Assembly: GCA_043736395.1 (NCBI GenBank)
Contig: JAYTCQ010000316.1
Span: 1 to 8,251, forward strand
Direction: 5' to 3'
Origin: JAFDVL01 sp043736395
GTDB lineage: Bacteria; Acidobacteriota; Blastocatellia; RBC074
DNA: 8,251 bases
The notes under the pieces are model-generated. The model did not search any database, had not been told where the DNA came from, and worked only from the letters and a program-made list of their open reading frames with translations. This document shows positions 1 to 6,229 of this stretch, one piece after another. Position numbers and translations under genes: made by a program. The first letter of the stretch is position 1. Every line of letters starts with the position of its first letter.

Positions 1-230
1 AGAAGCTCTTGGGGCAAAAATAGGGGTCAGGAAAACCTTTCAAACCGTCCTATTTATAGTGTCAAGCGTAAAGTCAAACTTTCGACTGCGTAACGTGAGT
101 TAGTATTCTGACTGGGGATTTTTACGCAACTTAACTTCGAAAGTGAGTAAGTTTTCGCTATAAGCACCTAATAAAAGAAGTCGGCGCAAAAGATAGGAAG
201 GAAACAAAGACCTTTTTTCTAAATCTGTGA
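1..230. other. Non-coding upstream region, no gene seen
   Basis: No reading frame here has a credible start, ribosome binding site and protein character. The stretch lies upstream of the sigma-54 promoter of the first gene and is the natural place for activator binding. One element stands out: ACTGGGGA at 111-118 equals part of the operator-like repeat found upstream of the activator operon, and sits about 113 bases before the -24 element. The rest is AT-rich with no strong hairpin. Confidence 0.6.
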
Positions 231-246
231 TGGAACAATTTTTGCA
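231..246 (+). promoter_or_regulatory. Sigma-54 (-24/-12) promoter of the two-receiver response regulator gene
   Basis: TGGAACAATTTTTGCA matches the sigma-54 consensus TGGCACG-N4-TTGCA with the required GG-N10-GC spacing. The -12 half is perfect and the -24 half matches at five of seven positions. Transcription should begin near 257, giving a leader of about 64 bases before the ATG at 321. Sigma-54 promoters need an activator of the NtrC family, and one is encoded at 7713-6226 in this window. Confidence 0.75.
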
Positions 247-320
247 CAAGTAAGGTTGATACATGCATTCAGGCAATAGCTCAATCGGAATAGAATTTCC
301 TCGACAGTTAAATAAAATAA

Positions 321-1079
321 ATGAAGGAAACTGATCAAATTAATAGAAACAATAAAGTCTTAATCGTTGACGATGAAGTTTTGATTCGATGGACTTTGCA
401 AGAGGCATTGAAAGGGTGGGGATATGAATTTATTGTCGCGACCAATGCGCAGGAAGCACAACAAAAATTTTCACAGTTTCAGCCGAGCGCGGTGTTGCTG
501 GATATTAATCTGCCGGATGGCTCTGGAATAGATTTGCTACGCGCCTTCAAAAAACAAAAACCGGATACAGTAATCATTATGGTGACCGGAGCCATGATCG
601 TGGAAAACACAGTCGCTGCGCTCCGCGGTGGCGCAGACGATTTTATCGGCAAGCCCATCAATTTGCCCGAACTGGAATATGCTTTACGTGAAGGATTAAC
701 ACGACATCCTTCACAGCAGACCCTTCAATTATTATTAGTCTCCGATTCCGAATCGTATCAACAGCAATTGAACAACGCATTTAATGCCACTGGCATAAAT
801 ATTACTGTGGCGACTTCAGTTGAAGAGTGTGAAAAGGCTTGTCGCGAAAATCATGATATTGCGATCATTGACATTCCTCCGGCTCATTTGAAAGAGGTAC
901 TGCAAAGTCTCCGCGCCAGCGCCACTCACGCCAATATTCCATTATTGGTAGACATTGGCAGAATTTCCTCAGATCGTTCACTGGCCGGAGTGCTCCCGCA
1001 ATTTCGCGCGATGCCTTGTAGTCCACATGAGATGGTCACGCTCGCACGACGGAGAATTATGTCGCTGAGAGAACATTAG
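321..1079 (+). CDS. Response regulator with one intact and one degenerate receiver domain, no output domain
   Basis: This 252-residue cytosolic protein has an intact receiver at about residues 12-127: acidic pair D17/D18, phosphoacceptor D61 in LLDINLPDGSG, T89 and K111 in GKPIN. It is close to 60% identical by eye to the receiver of the sigma-54 activator at 7713-6226, and helix alpha1 (IRWTL.EALKGWGYE), the usual kinase-recognition face, is almost unchanged. A second domain, about 135-247, has receiver-like alternation (LLLVSDS, IAIIDI with D184) but lacks the acidic pair and the conserved lysine, so it is probably a pseudo-receiver. No DNA-binding or enzymatic domain follows. An in-frame TAA directly precedes the ATG, so no longer form exists; no Shine-Dalgarno is evident. 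It is likely phosphorylated by the kinase at 6229-5096 and could act as phosphate sink, adaptor or feedback element. The role is inferred. Confidence 0.85.
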   Translation: MKETDQINRNNKVLIVDDEVLIRWTLQEALKGWGYEFIVATNAQEAQQKFSQFQPSAVLLDINLPDGSGIDLLRAFKKQKPDTVIIMVTGAMIVENTVAALRGGADDFIGKPINLPELEYALREGLTRHPSQQTLQLLLVSDSESYQQQLNNAFNATGINITVATSVEECEKACRENHDIAIIDIPPAHLKEVLQSLRASATHANIPLLVDIGRISSDRSLAGVLPQFRAMPCSPHEMVTLARRRIMSLREH

Positions 1080-1082
1080 TGG

Positions 1083-1197
1083 GTTATGAGGAGACGGAAG
1101 TCAGGAGACGGTAGACGGAAGTCGGTAGGGGAAGTTGCGAGTTATCCGATTCTCTGGAAAAGCAAGCTACTGTCTACCGTCTCTTCATAACTCTCAC
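1083..1197. repeat. Imperfect inverted repeat between convergent genes
   Basis: GTTATGAGGAGACGG (1083-1097) pairs with the complement of CCGTCTCTTCATAAC (1176-1190), with one mismatch. The AGACGG unit occurs three times in the left half and once, inverted, in the right. It fills the gap between the convergent response regulator and ackA genes. The long hairpin could act as a bidirectional transcription barrier, but no T-run follows. It may equally be one copy of a dispersed palindromic repeat. Confidence 0.6.
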
Positions 1198-1216
1198 TTA
1201 TCTGTAGACGACCATC

Positions 1217-2449
1217 TCATTGTTTGCCCTCAACACATCTGGCAGTGTCGCGAGCCAGCAATAATTCTTCATCAGTTGGAATCACGTATGCCGACAACCT
1301 TGAATCGTCTGTACTGATGATCCCTTCCTGATGAGCAATGGTGTTGCGTGCTGTGTCAATGTTCAGTCCCAGCCATTGCAATCCTTCACAAATCTGAGCA
1401 CGAATTTCGGAGGAATTTTCTCCGATGCCTCCGGTGAAAACTACCGCGTCTGCCCCGTTCATCGCAGCCAGATAAGAACCAATATATTTCCGTACGCGAT
1501 AACAAAAAATTTCGATGGCCAACTTGGCACGGCGATCATTATTTTCTTTGGCTTCGGCCAGCAAATCGCGCATGTCATGCGTTAAGCCGGAGATTCCTAA
1601 CAACCCTGATTGCTTGTTCAGTAAGCCTTCAACTTCTTCGACTGACCAGCCTTCTTTGGTGGCTAGAAATGCCAGAATTGCCGGATCAACATCGCCGGAG
1701 CGCGTCCCCATGACTAAGCCTTCCAGCGGCGTCAAACCCATTGAAGTGTCTACCGAATTTCCGGCTTTAATTGCCGTTGCCGAACATCCGTTGCCCAAAT
1801 GCAGCGTGATGATGTTGACCTCTTCACGAGGGATATTTCGCAGTTGCCGGTAACGGTAAGCGACGTACCGATGCGAAGTTCCGTGAAAGCCGTACCGTCG
1901 AAGTTTGTAGCGGCGATACACCTGATAAGGCAAGGCATATAAGTATGCGTGCTCCGGCAAGGTCTGATGAAAAGCGGTGTCGAAGACGGCGACCTGTGGC
2001 AAGCCCGCTCCGACTAATTCGCGGACGGCATTGATACCTTGTAAATTGGCGGGATTATGCAACGGAGCCAGCTCGATACAGTCTTCAATACTGCGCATGA
2101 CTTCATCGGTGATCAGGGCAGATTTTTTGAATTGTTCACCGCCGTGTACGACGCGGTGTCCGACCGCATGAATGTCAGAAATTGACTGAATTTCACTGAC
2201 GCCGGATTTTTCAGAAGTCAGCCAGCGCAGAATATAATCCAACGCCGCGCGGACGTTTTTAAGTTGCGCCGTGTAACGTTGAGCGACGCCGTTTTCGGGG
2301 CTGAGTGAAATAATTGATTCACCGCCGAGACGTTCAATCACGCCACTCGCTAAACGTCGGTCGGCGTTAGTTTCGATCAGGTTTTGATCCGTGACGATCA
2401 ATTGAAATTTCAGAGTTGAGCTGCCGCAATTCAGGACTAGGACATTCAT
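1217..2449 (-). CDS. ackA: Acetate kinase
   Basis: Acetate kinase catalyses reversible phosphate transfer between acetyl phosphate and ADP, making ATP and acetate in the cytosol. The 410-residue length is normal for the family. Landmarks are the N-terminal LNCGSST with N7, AVGHRVVHGG with R99, VFDTAFHQT with D157, RRYGFHGTSHRYV with H189, HLGNGCS (217-223), GTRSGDVDP with R250, VVFTGGIGENS (336-346) and TDEELLLARDT with E394. These match the known catalytic and nucleotide-binding residues, so it should be active. The start is supported by GGAAG seven bases upstream of the ATG. No phosphotransacetylase or phosphoketolase gene is in the window, so the source of acetyl phosphate is not visible. 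Acetyl phosphate can also phosphorylate response regulators, a possible link to neighbouring genes (inference). Confidence 0.97.
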   Translation of the reverse strand: MNVLVLNCGSSTLKFQLIVTDQNLIETNADRRLASGVIERLGGESIISLSPENGVAQRYTAQLKNVRAALDYILRWLTSEKSGVSEIQSISDIHAVGHRVVHGGEQFKKSALITDEVMRSIEDCIELAPLHNPANLQGINAVRELVGAGLPQVAVFDTAFHQTLPEHAYLYALPYQVYRRYKLRRYGFHGTSHRYVAYRYRQLRNIPREEVNIITLHLGNGCSATAIKAGNSVDTSMGLTPLEGLVMGTRSGDVDPAILAFLATKEGWSVEEVEGLLNKQSGLLGISGLTHDMRDLLAEAKENNDRRAKLAIEIFCYRVRKYIGSYLAAMNGADAVVFTGGIGENSSEIRAQICEGLQWLGLNIDTARNTIAHQEGIISTDDSRLSAYVIPTDEELLLARDTARCVEGKQ

Positions 2450-2479
2450 AATTTACTTCCGCAGAAAATTTATACCCCA

Positions 2480-2495
2480 CGCGAGGATTAAGCCA
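2480..2495 (-). promoter_or_regulatory. Possible weak sigma-54 promoter for ackA
   Basis: On the minus strand TGGCTTAATCCTCGCG has the GG-N10-GC spacing and a good TGGC, but the -12 half is TCGCG instead of TTGCA. Predicted transcription start is near 2469, twenty bases before the ackA ATG and upstream of its ribosome binding site. Position is good, match is poor. A sigma-70 type promoter around the TATAAAT at about 2468-2474 is not excluded. Confidence 0.3.
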
Positions 2496-2512
2496 GATGT
2501 AGTTGAAGTTCA

Positions 2513-2528
2513 AGGCACATAACTTGCA
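2513..2528 (+). promoter_or_regulatory. Sigma-54 promoter of the 35-residue membrane protein gene
   Basis: AGGCACATAACTTGCA fits TGGCACG-N4-TTGCA with GG-N10-GC spacing; GGCAC and TTGCA are exact. Predicted transcription start is near 2539, giving a leader of about 88 bases to the ATG at 2627. Nearly the whole inverted repeat at 2535-2605 would be in that leader. Confidence 0.65.
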
Positions 2529-2534
2529 AGCATT

Positions 2535-2605
2535 CATGGAGTACAAGCTTTAGCTTGGAAGTATATTTCATCACTGTAAAACCAAGGTAAAGCTTGTATT
2601 CCATG
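2535..2605. repeat. Inverted repeat with 24-base arms in the leader of the small gene
   Basis: Arms 2535-2558 and 2582-2605 are reverse complements at 22 of 24 positions, separated by 23 AT-rich bases. Each arm contains the short palindrome AAGCTT. The predicted start near 2539 places almost the entire structure in the transcript as one large hairpin, ending seven bases before the AGGAG ribosome binding site. It could be a regulatory leader or a dispersed palindromic repeat inserted there. Confidence 0.8.
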
Positions 2606-2626
2606 CCTGACAGGAGAACTTAAATT

Positions 2627-2734
2627 ATGAATCGTCAATCTTTTAAACCGCAGCCTATTCATTGGTATATTCTTGCCGGAGCAATTCTGTTTGGCGTTGC
2701 TCTTTTTTTATTTTTAAGGATGACCGGATATTGA
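2627..2734 (+). CDS. Small single-pass membrane protein, 35 residues
   Basis: I do not recognise a family. The ATG is preceded by AGGAG at 2612-2616 (ten-base spacing), and a sigma-54 promoter lies 2513-2528. The peptide begins with a basic, polar stretch (MNRQSFKPQPIHW), continues with one hydrophobic helix at about residues 14-30 (YILAGAILFGVALFLFL) and ends RMTGY. This is the layout of a small inner-membrane protein with a short cytoplasmic tail. It ends 20 bases from the convergent end of the L,D-transpeptidase gene. Because it has its own promoter, leader and ribosome binding site, chance is unlikely, although no homologue can be checked here. It might be a membrane regulator or an envelope stress peptide; the function is unknown. 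Confidence 0.65.
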   Translation: MNRQSFKPQPIHWYILAGAILFGVALFLFLRMTGY

Positions 2735-2754
2735 TCCCGCCAAATCATTTCGTC

Positions 2755-3507
2755 TCAAAATAATTTTTCGGTGATCGGCAATTTCTCCATCACAGGCAAA
2801 GGGCTGCCATCATGGACGATGACTGGCATGCCGATTGTTGCCAGGGCACTGAATTCTTTAGCGGCAAACATTGGAATTCGGATGCAGCCATGACTGGCGG
2901 GAAATGCAGGCACTGCAGGATTTCCGTGGATTGCGAAACCGCCATAAAAATAATTGGGAAAATACAACAACCCAAGTGGACTTTTACGCCAGCCTAAGAT
3001 TTTACGCTGAACTTTGAAACGGCCTAACGGAGTCACCGCACGATTCGTCACACCATCCTGTGTATATAGCTCACCGGAACCTGAAGAGATTGGCAAAATG
3101 CGTGAAATCACGCCGCCATCTTCAACGACAAATAAGACCTGACGGTTTAAATCAACCTCGATATGCGGTTCACCTGCTTCCATTGGCATCGGTGTTTGGG
3201 CGGACTGAAGGGCAGTTAATTCTTCAATCGTTAATATGCCAGTGCGCTTCCGCCCTTCGATTTTTTGGAATGCAATCAACGCATGCCGGGAGGAAGCATC
3301 GAAGCCGGTGGCTTCCAAATTTAACCAATAACCCAGGGCGTGCAGCGATACTTTTGCCGCTGAAATCTCTTCCGGGCTAAGCGGGGCTGGTGGTTGAGCT
3401 TTTGGGGCAGTGTTTTTTTTCTGTGCTTCCACAGGAAAATGACAACATATAAAAATGAAAAGCAAACAAAACAATTTTGGCAAGGAACGGGATTTTGTAA
3501 TGTTCAT
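2755..3507 (-). CDS. Secreted L,D-transpeptidase (YkuD fold) with peptidoglycan-binding domain
   Basis: L,D-transpeptidases form 3-3 crosslinks in peptidoglycan or attach proteins to it, outside the cytoplasmic membrane. From ATG 3507 the product has 250 residues: basic MNITKSRSLPK, a hydrophobic core and a likely signal peptidase I site after VEA (residue 28); a proline-rich linker; a putative peptidoglycan-binding helical domain at about 44-103 (ALGYW..., AFQKIEGRKRTG); and a YkuD domain at about 114-233 with FAIHGN (H194) and SHGCIRI carrying catalytic C208 and R210. The same frame is open upstream to 3693, but I reject that start because it would bury the signal peptide, cross a palindromic repeat and overlap the preceding gene by 56 bases. 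No clear Shine-Dalgarno is seen at 3507. It may be the last gene of the stress-protein operon, 130 bases downstream. Confidence 0.9.
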   Translation of the reverse strand: MNITKSRSLPKLFCLLFIFICCHFPVEAQKKNTAPKAQPPAPLSPEEISAAKVSLHALGYWLNLEATGFDASSRHALIAFQKIEGRKRTGILTIEELTALQSAQTPMPMEAGEPHIEVDLNRQVLFVVEDGGVISRILPISSGSGELYTQDGVTNRAVTPLGRFKVQRKILGWRKSPLGLLYFPNYFYGGFAIHGNPAVPAFPASHGCIRIPMFAAKEFSALATIGMPVIVHDGSPLPVMEKLPITEKLF

Positions 3508-3533
3508 ATAGTAATTTACAAATGCGTGCGACC

Positions 3534-3597
3534 TGTAGGGTAGGTTCTCAACCTGTCCGCCTGTATTGATTCGGGCAGGTTGAGAACCTACCCTACA
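3534..3597. repeat. Perfect 22-base inverted repeat (dispersed palindrome type)
   Basis: Arms 3534-3555 and 3576-3597 are perfect reverse complements around a 20-base spacer that can pair a little further (CCG with CGG). It lies between the FMN-binding protein gene and the L,D-transpeptidase gene. The strong hairpin could stabilise the upstream message or attenuate read-through. No T-run follows on the minus strand, so it is not a classical terminator. The look is that of a dispersed REP-like element. Confidence 0.85.
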
Positions 3598-3637
3598 AAC
3601 TCTCATCGCATCTATCTGAAATTTGTTGTCAGTAGGC

Positions 3638-4060
3638 TTAAGCGATTTTTTCATAGACGCCGGTGACTCTTTCAATGACCAGGCGAAAAACAATGAGTTC
3701 TGAAGTTGCGCTTATCATTCGCGACTCTACCGGCGTGAGTTGAGGAAGTTGCTGTAAGAGCAACGTCAGAATTCGTTCTCGTTCTTCCGGCGCAGTAATT
3801 TCATTGTAAAAGCCAAAAGCAATCACACTCTGCCAATTGTATGCATCCTGAATCGCTTCAACTTGAAAACAGATTCGCGGCTGCTGGCGAATAGCATTGA
3901 TTTTTAATCCTGGCAGAGAATGGCTATAAATAAACTCTCCGTCGCACCAATAACTGATGGGAACAACGTAAGGCTCGGATTCAACAATACATCCAAGATG
4001 TCCAAGTTGATGATTTCGAAGAAACTCGCGGGACTCACGTTCACCTAAGGCGTCGATCAT
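3638..4060 (-). CDS. FMN-binding split-barrel protein (pyridoxamine 5'-phosphate oxidase-like)
   Basis: The 140-residue protein matches the small flavin-binding split-barrel family related to pyridoxamine phosphate oxidase. Family features are the N-terminal helix (ESREFLRNHQLGHLGCI), the strand pair PYVVPISYWCDGEFIYSHS, LPGLKINAIRQQPRICFQVEAI (residues 49-70) and NWQSVIAFG (75-83), where FMN phosphate and dimer contacts usually lie. Members bind FMN, F420 or heme and are rarely true pyridoxamine phosphate oxidases, so the substrate is unknown. Its ATG overlaps the stress-protein stop as ATGA, implying translational coupling, and AAGAGG at 4068-4073 gives it its own ribosome binding site. Pairing with a universal stress protein suggests a redox or stress role (inference). 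Confidence 0.85.
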   Translation of the reverse strand: MIDALGERESREFLRNHQLGHLGCIVESEPYVVPISYWCDGEFIYSHSLPGLKINAIRQQPRICFQVEAIQDAYNWQSVIAFGFYNEITAPEERERILTLLLQQLPQLTPVESRMISATSELIVFRLVIERVTGVYEKIA

Positions 4061-4956
4061 AGTTGTACCTCTTTTTTAGTTTGAATGATTGGTTTTAAAG
4101 GGCGCGTAATTAATACCGGACAGGGAGACTGCCGTAAAACGCGATCTGTATTAGAGCCAAATAAAGCGCGCATCGAGAATCCTGCGCCGTGAATGCCGAT
4201 ACAAATTAAATCAATTTGATTTTCCTCGGCGTAGTTCAAAATTTCGCGATACGGTTGACCTGTCAGGACTGTCTGTTTGACGTTGCACCAAAGTGAAAGA
4301 TCTTCCGGGATTGAATTTCGTAATTGTAAGGACGCACGTTGATAATCAGCTTCCAGTGCGATTGGTAATCTCGTTAAGGCAGGCGAAAGCGTAACCGGTA
4401 AAACATGCACCAGATGTAATTCCGCCTGATATTCCTGAGCCAGCGAAGAACCATATTTAAGAGCGATTTCGGCGTCGTTGGAAAAATCATGAGCAACCAG
4501 AATACGTTTAAGCTTGATTTCTGAGGCGTCTGCGGTAACCCATTCGCGTTCGTTTTGATGGATCACCAGCACCGGACAAGGCGCGGTTCGACAAACAGCC
4601 TCAGCCATAGAACCCAGTAGCGCAGCCGCAATGGGACGACGTCGTGAACGCATGACAATTAAATCAATATTACGTTCAGTGGCAGCTTGCGAAATCATTG
4701 AAGTTGGGTCGCCTTCCATCACGACCGCTTCTGATAAAACACTGGCTGTCGTTGCATCGCTGGTCTGATTTCTAATTGTATCCTCATAGATTTTCGTCAG
4801 GGTTCCGGCTTCATCAATCTGTTCCAAAGATTCCACACAATGGCAAACATAGAGCTTTGCTTCGTACGTGCGAGAGAGTGTGACTGCATATTGTAAAGCG
4901 CTATCCGCATCAGAAGTCAGATCAATTGGACAAAGAATACGTTTAATTTTCAGCAT
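4057..4956 (-). CDS. Universal stress protein with two tandem UspA domains
   Basis: This 299-residue cytosolic protein has UspA domains at about residues 3-133 and 149-284. Each opens with a strand and acidic turn (RILCPIDLT; RILVAHDFS) and ends with the CPVLVI/CPVLIT strand. Domain 2 keeps the ATP-binding motif G-2x-G-9x-GS (G254, G257, G267, S268, in GIHGAGFSMRALFGS). Domain 1 has RSRRRPIAAALLGS, so both early glycines are lost and only the terminal GS remains; it probably does not bind ATP in the usual way. Such tandem proteins usually respond to energy, oxygen or stationary-phase stress. An in-frame TGA at -18 fixes the ATG. It is the first gene of a unit with the FMN-binding protein gene and is preceded by a very good sigma-54 promoter. 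Confidence 0.93.
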   Translation of the reverse strand: MLKIKRILCPIDLTSDADSALQYAVTLSRTYEAKLYVCHCVESLEQIDEAGTLTKIYEDTIRNQTSDATTASVLSEAVVMEGDPTSMISQAATERNIDLIVMRSRRRPIAAALLGSMAEAVCRTAPCPVLVIHQNEREWVTADASEIKLKRILVAHDFSNDAEIALKYGSSLAQEYQAELHLVHVLPVTLSPALTRLPIALEADYQRASLQLRNSIPEDLSLWCNVKQTVLTGQPYREILNYAEENQIDLICIGIHGAGFSMRALFGSNTDRVLRQSPCPVLITRPLKPIIQTKKEVQL

Positions 4957-4984
4957 AAATCTTTTTGCTGCTTTTCAGCGAAAA

Positions 4985-4989
4985 CCTCC
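4985..4989 (-). promoter_or_regulatory. Distant Shine-Dalgarno GGAGG at the very start of the stress-protein message
   Basis: GGAGG lies 28 bases before the ATG and almost exactly at the predicted 5' end of the sigma-54 transcript. Between it and the ATG, GCTGAAAAGCAGC can form a four-base-pair stem (GCTG/CAGC). Folding would shorten the effective spacing to about 15 bases. The sequence next to the ATG (AAAAAGATTT) is only a poor ribosome binding site. Confidence 0.35.
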
Positions 4990-5000
4990 AACTTAGAAAG

Positions 5001-5016
5001 TGCAAAGCGCGTGCCG
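5001..5016 (-). promoter_or_regulatory. Sigma-54 promoter of the universal stress protein operon
   Basis: On the minus strand CGGCACGCGCTTTGCA differs from TGGCACG-N4-TTGCA only at the first base, with correct GG-N10-GC spacing. Predicted transcription start is near 4990, about 34 bases before the ATG at 4956. It is the closest consensus match of the set and lies in the 139-base gap after the kinase gene. Confidence 0.85.
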
Positions 5017-5056
5017 GAAACATGGATGCGAAAGCAGGTATAAGGGAGGAGGAAAT

Positions 5057-5085
5057 AGTGTGAAAATTCTCTCTGGTGGGGAAAA
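5057..5085. promoter_or_regulatory. Possible activator-binding region upstream of the stress-protein promoter
   Basis: GTGTGAAAATTC (5058-5069) and GTGGGGAAAA (5076-5085) resemble parts of the repeats at 7849-7887 (GTGTGGAGAATTC and CTGGGGAA). They lie about 40-70 bases upstream of the -24 element. Similarity is partial and judged by eye. Confidence 0.3.
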
Positions 5086-5095
5086 GTGCGCAAGC

Positions 5096-6229
5096 TTACG
5101 TGGAAGATTCATGACGAGTTTGACGAGGGAGCCGTAAGGTGAAAATAGATCCTTGACCGACCGTGGATTCAACCTCCACGCGTCCGCCATGAGCACGTGC
5201 AATGCGTTGCACCGCTGGTAATCCTAGCCCCGTCCCATTCTCGCTGGTCGTAAAAAAAGGGCTAAAAATACGCGTCAGATTTTCAGTTGAAATTCCTCGG
5301 CCATCATCTTTGATTTCAATAATTACTTCATTGGTATGAGGTTTTTCGTCAAATTGAATCGAAATTTTCCCATCGGTTTCGATGGCTTCAATGGCATTAC
5401 TGATGAGGTTCAGAATTGCGTCTTCAATCTGATCGGCATCAATTTTCATGACAACAGGTGAAGGGAAATTTTTGAATTCGATTGATATTTTATGTCCGTT
5501 CTTCCGGGCAGAATGGGCAGTTTGGTGTTGCCCTAAATTAACGGCGCGAAGTAGTACATCATTCATTGAGGCATGTTGAAATTTAAATTCCCGTGGTTTT
5601 GCACGATCAAGCAGGTTCTTCAGCGTGGCGTCAATTCGACTAACCTCGTGCCGGACATTTTCAAGCACTTCACGTTCAGCATCATTAGGGTTTCGGCGTT
5701 GAATCAGGATGTCTACGGCTCCTTGAATTCCGGCCAGAGGATTCTTGATTTCGTGAGCCAGACCTGCGGCCAATTCCCCAAATCGAGCAATTTGTTCGAC
5801 CCGCGCCAGTTCGCGCTCGCTGACTATGACATCTGTAATGTCACGGATCACCATGACCAAAGCTACGATCTGTCCAGATGCATCGCGCAAAGGCGAGACA
5901 CGGGCACGGAGCCGTTGATTTGGGAGTCGTCCCTGTATTTCTTCGCTAGTCACTGTCTCGGAGATTAAGCTATTTTGGCGAGCGCAAAAGGCGGGTAATT
6001 CTCCGCAGTCATCTCGACAGCCAAACACCTCAGCACAGTTATGTCCGATAATATTTTCTATTGGCAGCCCCATCATCGCTGCAAATGCTTCATTGGTTTG
6101 AATAATTTGACCATTCAGAGTTTGGATGCATACACCATCTTGCATCGCCGCCAGAATTGCATCACACGAATAATCTGGGAGTGGTTCAGGTAAGGGTAAT
6201 AATGGTAGTGAGGCAGTTTCTTTTCTCAT
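5096..6229 (-). CDS. Cytosolic PAS sensor histidine kinase, NtrB type
   Basis: The 377-residue protein has no membrane segment. A PAS domain covers about residues 22-135 (AILAAMQDGVCIQTLNG, TNEAFAAMMGLP, VMVIRDITD). The dimerisation and phosphoacceptor helix has H159 in GLAHEIKNPLAGIQG, and the ATPase domain has N278 (NLISNAIEA), DDGRGI (308-313), FSPFFTT and GTGLGL (332-337). All catalytic boxes are intact. The PAS domain carries a cysteine cluster, C65, C71, C75 and C82 (C-x5-C-x3-C-x6-C), plus C22 and C34, which suggests metal, Fe-S or thiol redox sensing; this is not proven. Its ATG overlaps the activator stop as ATGA, so the two are coupled and are very likely cognate partners. Confidence 0.93.
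   Translation of the reverse strand: MRKETASLPLLPLPEPLPDYSCDAILAAMQDGVCIQTLNGQIIQTNEAFAAMMGLPIENIIGHNCAEVFGCRDDCGELPAFCARQNSLISETVTSEEIQGRLPNQRLRARVSPLRDASGQIVALVMVIRDITDVIVSERELARVEQIARFGELAAGLAHEIKNPLAGIQGAVDILIQRRNPNDAEREVLENVRHEVSRIDATLKNLLDRAKPREFKFQHASMNDVLLRAVNLGQHQTAHSARKNGHKISIEFKNFPSPVVMKIDADQIEDAILNLISNAIEAIETDGKISIQFDEKPHTNEVIIEIKDDGRGISTENLTRIFSPFFTTSENGTGLGLPAVQRIARAHGGRVEVESTVGQGSIFTLRLPRQTRHESST

Noticed and set aside
263..334. A 23-codon upstream frame starting at ATG 263 and overlapping the response regulator start by 14 bases, with AAGG at 252-255
   Set aside because: The predicted sigma-54 transcription start is near 257, so the AAGG would not be in the message. The frame has no protein-like character.
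1135..1317. 60-codon plus-strand frame antisense to the end of ackA
   Set aside because: It starts inside the inverted repeat and then follows the antisense of ackA; no start signal.
3420..3507. Lipoprotein signal in the L,D-transpeptidase because of a CC pair in the hydrophobic segment
   Set aside because: The residues before the cysteines (IFI) do not form a lipobox; VEA gives a normal signal peptidase I site.
3572..3595. A GG-N10-GC match on the minus strand inside the palindrome upstream of the L,D-transpeptidase gene
   Set aside because: Both halves are poor (AGGTTCT and CTGCC) and the match follows from the repeat sequence itself.
4993..5202. 69-codon minus-strand frame overlapping the end of the kinase gene
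   Set aside because: It is a shadow of the kinase gene that continues across the stress-protein sigma-54 promoter and its upstream sites.
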